From Bacteroidota bacterium (GTDB lineage Bacteria > Bacteroidota > Ignavibacteria > UBA10030 > SZUA-254), in contig SCUC01000315.1 in assembly GCA_004322375.1 (NCBI GenBank), positions 1-16,292 on the forward strand: a stretch of DNA of 16,292 nucleotides. The letters are read 5' to 3'. The position numbers were made by a program, and so were the translations under genes. The first letter of the stretch is position 1, and every line of letters starts with the position of its first letter. Below the pieces are notes generated by a model. The model ran no database searches and was not told the origin of the DNA. It saw only the letters and a list, made by a program, of their open reading frames with translations. Below are positions 13,374-16,292 of this stretch, piece by piece.

Positions 13374-15164
13374 TTATTCCCAGCTTACCTCGCGTTTTCT
13401 ATTTTCCTTCTTCAAGAATTTTTCGAGCGGGGCGAAATACTCAAGCATGGCTTTGGAAGAAATATCTTCGCCTGTTTTTTCCTTGATGACCTGACGCCAG
13501 TCTTTCGTTGCGCCCAGCTTGAGCAAATCCCACAGCCACTTGCCGACTTCCTTGTTGCCGTAGTAGTTGCAATTGTGCGGGTCTTGCTTCAGGATGTTTT
13601 TCGCGATATAATTGTGAAGCTGGTACTTAATGAGAAACGCCATCGCGTAATCGTAATAGCCCGCGGGGTCGTCGTTGATGTGGGTTTTGGTTGCCGCATC
13701 GCAGAACTCTTCGCCGCGTGCTTCCGGCGGCTCCACGCCCTGGAATTTCGCGACATAGTCCCACCACCGCTTGTTGTATTCGTCGGGGGAGAGATTGTTT
13801 TCGTAGAAGTCGCGCTCCCAGTGTGTCATCGTTCCGGCGGACCAGGGGATGAACACCACCGCGTTATCGAGCGCTTCGGCAAGGAGCCATTGTGTCTGGT
13901 CAATTTTCATTTTTTCGGGCATCACGCCGATTTCTTTCAAGTACGGAACCTGCCGCGCGGCAATGCCGATTAAATCGCCAATCGCTTCGTGGAACGCGCG
14001 GTTCGCGCCTTCGCGCAGAACAACCGGAACATCGGGATTGGAATACGCGAGATAATAATAAATATGTCCAAGCTCGTGATGCGTTGTTTCAAACCAATCA
14101 TAATCAGCCTTCACGCTCATAAGGGAGCGGACGTCTTTATCTAAGTCAACGTGCCATGCGGATGCGTGGGTATTTTTCTTGCGGGGCGCATCGGGAGGCA
14201 ATTCGTATAAATCGGATTTCGTCCAGAAGGATGGGGGCAGCTCAGGCATGCCGAGCGAAACGTAAAATTTTTCCGCCTGCTTGATAATCCATTCTTTGTC
14301 TTTATCCTTGAACAGGTCGTTGAGGTCAACGCCTTCCGCAAGTCCGGGCCACGCCTGCGACCACCTGTTGCCGAGCCAGTGCGCGGGGATTTTTTTCGGG
14401 ACGGGCTGCTTGTATTGTTCCGCCAGCTTGTATTTCGTCCAGCAATGCAATTGTTGATAGAGCGGCTTGAGCGCGTCAATCGAGGTTTCCATCAGCGTCA
14501 TTAAATCAGGCACGGTCATGCCGTAGTCGGAGACCTCAAGCCCGAAGTAGGAAGAGTATTTCATCTCCTGCGCCATCTGGTTGCGGAGCTTTTGCAGCTT
14601 CACCAAGCCCGGCTTGAGCGCGGGACCTGTTTGCTTGGAGACTTCCCACGCTTTTTTCCGCTCCGCGAGATTGGTGGAGACCCGGAGCGTTTCATCGAGA
14701 ATATTCGGGGTTGTCGGCTTGACGCAATTATCTCCCTGCTTTTCCATGCAGAAGGTGAACCCGTCCAGCGCGGCGCTCTGGTTCGCTTCTGCGGTAACGC
14801 GCTGCGCGACAATATCGGGGATAGTGCCGGGATAATGCGCGGCAATGTATAAAATTTTCTTGAGCTGCTTGACGGAAAGCTCATCCAGCTCGTTCTGGTG
14901 CGCGAGCAATTCCTGGCACCGCGTAACAACGTACGGGCTGCCGGCAAACGCGGCTGCCGCCTTATCCGCGCCGATGCGCTCGCCCGTGTGCTGCTCGGTA
15001 ACGTCGGTGCTGGACGCCCACTGCGCTTCGCCGTTCACGGTGTTTAATTTCTGGTAGAGCGAGTTGTACATCTTCAAAAACTCCGCCGTTTCCTGCTTGA
15101 CAGTTGTCTGCGCAACAAGCGCAAGCGGGAGAGCGAGACAGAAAAATAGTAGTAATGGTTTCAT
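13374..15164 (-). CDS. secreted M2-family zinc peptidase (ACE-like peptidyl-dipeptidase)
   Basis: A 596-residue zinc metallopeptidase of family M2, related to angiotensin-converting enzyme, which removes C-terminal dipeptides. Residues 1-18 are a signal peptide (KPLLLFFCLALPLALVA, then Q). The zinc site HELGH is at 363-367 (H363, E364, H367), and the third ligand is E393 in FHEAIGD (391-397). The spacing is two residues longer than in human ACE because of SNPDVP. REGANRAF lies between them as in ACE. There is no C-terminal membrane anchor, so it is likely periplasmic or secreted. AAGGA lies seven bases before the ATG, supporting this start. Length is typical of single-domain bacterial M2 enzymes. 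Confidence 0.94.
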   Translation of the reverse strand: MKPLLLFFCLALPLALVAQTTVKQETAEFLKMYNSLYQKLNTVNGEAQWASSTDVTEQHTGERIGADKAAAAFAGSPYVVTRCQELLAHQNELDELSVKQLKKILYIAAHYPGTIPDIVAQRVTAEANQSAALDGFTFCMEKQGDNCVKPTTPNILDETLRVSTNLAERKKAWEVSKQTGPALKPGLVKLQKLRNQMAQEMKYSSYFGLEVSDYGMTVPDLMTLMETSIDALKPLYQQLHCWTKYKLAEQYKQPVPKKIPAHWLGNRWSQAWPGLAEGVDLNDLFKDKDKEWIIKQAEKFYVSLGMPELPPSFWTKSDLYELPPDAPRKKNTHASAWHVDLDKDVRSLMSVKADYDWFETTHHELGHIYYYLAYSNPDVPVVLREGANRAFHEAIGDLIGIAARQVPYLKEIGVMPEKMKIDQTQWLLAEALDNAVVFIPWSAGTMTHWERDFYENNLSPDEYNKRWWDYVAKFQGVEPPEARGEEFCDAATKTHINDDPAGYYDYAMAFLIKYQLHNYIAKNILKQDPHNCNYYGNKEVGKWLWDLLKLGATKDWRQVIKEKTGEDISSKAMLEYFAPLEKFLKKENRKREVSWE

Positions 15165-15206
15165 GAAGTATTCCTTATAGAATGGTTAAATTCCAATATT
15201 CAATGG

Positions 15207-15302
15207 TCAAATCACAAATAAATCTCAAATAGCAATAATCAATGTCGTTGCAACGATGGTGAGCGATTGATTGTCGTAATTTGGCTATTATTTGGGATTT
15301 GG
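15207..15302. repeat. imperfect long hairpin with central palindrome
   Basis: The stretch is an imperfect inverted repeat. On the left CAAAT, CAAATAA and TAGC (about 15208-15233) mirror GGCTATTATTTGGGATTTG (15283-15301) on the right. Inside, AATCAAT (15237-15243) pairs with ATTGATT (15266-15272), enclosing a perfect 12-base palindrome TCGTTGCAACGA (15245-15256). It lies just upstream of the M2 peptidase gene and may cover its promoter. It is probably a degenerate dispersed element. Confidence 0.4.
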
Positions 15303-15384
15303 GGATTGAGTTTTGCTTTTTGAAGTAATAATGTAAGCAAAACAGAGGGAAATAGAAAAAGGTGCCGCGGTTGCCTCCTGAAGA

Positions 15385-15640
15385 AAACGTCATTGCAAGG
15401 AGGGCTATAAAACCTTATTTAACTACATTGAGAACGAACTCTGTCACCCTTTCGGGGTTTTCCGTATGGCTTTTACTCGGAGTTATAATAATTCCATCCC
15501 GTTGGGGTTATTACTCAATCAATCCCGGAAGGGATGACATTATTGTAGTATGGTTAGGGAAAAAATCAATGGAACCCTGAAAGGGTGATATTGTTAGTCT
15601 CAGGGGATTGCCACACCTCGCTAAAGCAGGATTCGCAATG
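15385..15640. repeat. cluster of C/G-stem hairpin repeats
   Basis: Four small hairpins sit in about 140 bases: ACCC/GGGT (15446-15449 and 15455-15458), CCC/GGG (15498-15500 and 15505-15507), ATCCC/GGGAT (15522-15526 and 15531-15535) and ACCC/GGGT (15574-15577 and 15583-15586). After the third and fourth, the sequence reads GATGACATTATTGTAG and GTGATATTGTTAG, so these are related direct units. The first two look like the inverse orientation. On the flanks, GTCATTGCAAGGAGG (15389-15403) and ATTGCC...GCAATGAC (15607-15633) look like another common dispersed repeat. Reading frames here, such as 15362-15580, are repeat-derived. Confidence 0.65.
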
Positions 15641-15661
15641 ACGCGCTCTTTTTAGAGGTAC

Positions 15662-15708
15662 AGGGCTAGCTATTTTAATTGAAATGAGCAATTCAGCCAG
15701 CCCTTTTT
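15662..15708 (+). terminator. terminator-like nested hairpin with T-run
   Basis: AGGGCT (15662-15667) pairs with AGCCCT (15699-15704), extended by GC/GC after one mismatch. A second stem AATTG (15677-15681) with CAATT (15689-15693) sits inside. Five T residues follow (15704-15708). It may stop transcription coming from the repeat cluster. The T-run overlaps the -35 element of the promoter for the next gene. Confidence 0.45.
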
Positions 15709-15734
15709 GAACATTATATTAAAAATTGTATAAT
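15707..15734 (+). promoter_or_regulatory. sigma70-like promoter
   Basis: TTGAAC (15707-15712) and a perfect TATAAT (15729-15734) are separated by 16 bases. The start codon of the 53-codon gene lies 23 bases beyond the -10 box, giving a short leader. If the host belongs to Bacteroidota, whose main promoters read TTG then TAnnTTTG, a TATAAT promoter would be less typical. Confidence 0.5.
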
Positions 15735-15757
15735 ACAGCGTTTGTGAGAAATAATCC

Positions 15758-15919
15758 ATGTCTAAAAAATTTGATGCGGTAGAGTTTCAGAGGAAACGGC
15801 GTACCGAATTATCGAAGAAATTATCCGGTATGACGCCTGAAGAGATTGTAGGATACTTCAAATCCAAATCGAAGATATACAAGAAAAGCAAGACAGGTTA
15901 TCATAAGATAACAATGTAA
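15758..15919 (+). CDS. small antitoxin-like protein
   Basis: A 53-residue basic protein: MSKKFDAVEFQRKRRTELSK, then KLSGMTPEEIVGYFKSKSKI, and a lysine-rich end. The pattern FDAVEF-R--R-ELS-K---MTPEEI--YF resembles small proteins that often sit just before toxin genes, where they are taken as antitoxins. That resemblance is from memory and no named family is claimed. A sigma70-like promoter lies immediately upstream. No intact partner gene follows: the next 80 bases hold only a fragmentary reading frame. It may be an orphan antitoxin or one whose toxin has decayed. Confidence 0.55.
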   Translation: MSKKFDAVEFQRKRRTELSKKLSGMTPEEIVGYFKSKSKIYKKSKTGYHKITM

Positions 15920-15998
15920 CGAAGCAGGAGTTGAGATTGAAGATGCACGCAAATTTATGAACCGCTCTCGCCTTGAATTAAAAGCCCTCACTGTATAA
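15912..15998 (+). pseudogene. possible remnant of a partner gene
   Basis: The frame after the small gene reads NEAGVEIEDARKFMNRSR then LELKALTV and stops. It overlaps the small gene's end but has no start codon of its own until the internal ATG. The amphipathic charged pattern looks like a protein end rather than random sequence, but no family was recognised. It could be the C-terminus of a lost partner gene. Confidence is low. Confidence 0.2.
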
Positions 15999-16292
15999 AT
16001 TTGATTTTGAGCAAATCTGCGGTTGTGCGATTTGTAGTTGCATTATTCATTGATGCGGGAGATGGGAGGGAATCTTTCTTCAATCAGTTTCGCAGGGAAG
16101 ATGTTGCTGAGATTATTGCGTTATTTTCAAAATGGTTTAATATTTGGTTTTTGGATTAAAAATGAATACTCTTTTTCGTGGTAACGTTATGAGATGGTGT
16201 TCCTGAAAGAATATTAAAGTAAGGTACTACATGGGTAGCCAACAAAAATAAGTAAAAAATGGAATAGCAAAAATGAGTGTATTAAATGTATG
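15999..16292. other. no supported gene to the window end
   Basis: This 294-base stretch has no convincing gene. One frame is open from 15977 to 16159 (ending WFNIWFLD) but has no ATG and no recognised domain. An ATG at 16273 starts a frame (MSVLNV) that runs off the window; it may begin a gene but cannot be judged. Confidence 0.5.

Noticed and set aside
13223..13486. 87-codon + strand frame
   Set aside because: It begins in the inverted-repeat element and runs antisense into the end of the M2 peptidase gene.
15362..15580. 72-codon frame in the repeat cluster
   Set aside because: It is made of hairpin repeat sequence and resembles no protein.
15446..15586. Possible CRISPR array from repeated short hairpins
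   Set aside because: Units are short, diverged, differ in orientation and have irregular spacing; no cas gene is present.
15977..16159. Open frame ending in WFNIWFLD
   Set aside because: It has no ATG start and no recognisable motif; the length is compatible with chance.
16273..16292. Possible start of a gene at the right edge (MSVLNV)
   Set aside because: Only six codons are visible, too few to support a gene.

Overview
The window carries a bacterial replication-initiation gene neighbourhood: dnaN, recF, a dciA-like DUF721 gene, gyrB and gyrA, all on the + strand. Just 5' of dnaN (28-60) lie two tandem DnaA-box-like nonamers followed by a TTA/CTA triplet run, so the left edge is probably oriC, with dnaA presumably off the window. 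The gene order, the GyrB C-terminal sequence, moderate GC content and many short C/G-rich hairpin repeats suggest a member of the FCB superphylum (Bacteroidota / Chlorobiota / Ignavibacteriota-like). This assignment is an inference and no 16S gene is present.

Region 1 (1-5169): origin, sliding clamp, RecF, DciA and GyrB. The 250-bp gap before gyrB holds an attenuator-like set of mutually exclusive hairpins. Region 2 (5166-6391): two consecutive, apparently related two-gene modules lie between gyrB and gyrA. Each is a small helical, charged protein whose gene overlaps a nucleotidyltransferase gene. The second nucleotidyltransferase is cut down to 80 codons by an internal deletion. Region 3 (6423-8967): gyrA, preceded by four tandem 8-bp units ending 5 bases before its start codon. 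Region 4 (8976-10669): a MntA-HepT (MNT/HEPN) pair starting 8 bases after gyrA, then a DUF6922 + AbiEii-family pair. The gyrase genes are therefore surrounded by four modules built on nucleotidyltransferase folds, typical of toxin-antitoxin or abortive-infection systems.

Region 5 (10795-15164, - strand): a DUF4032 kinase-like protein, a secreted protein of unknown function with two calcium-loop-like motifs, and a secreted M2-family (ACE-like) zinc peptidyl-dipeptidase. They are separated by palindromic elements. Region 6 (15165-16292): repeat-rich sequence with little coding capacity. It holds an array of four short hairpins, a terminator-like hairpin, a good sigma70-like promoter and a 53-codon antitoxin-like gene followed by apparently degraded sequence.

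The most notable features are the concentration of nucleotidyltransferase modules around gyrase, the duplicated small-protein/nucleotidyltransferase module with one decaying copy, the candidate oriC unwinding site, the attenuator-like structure before gyrB, and several palindromic elements that look like dispersed repeats.
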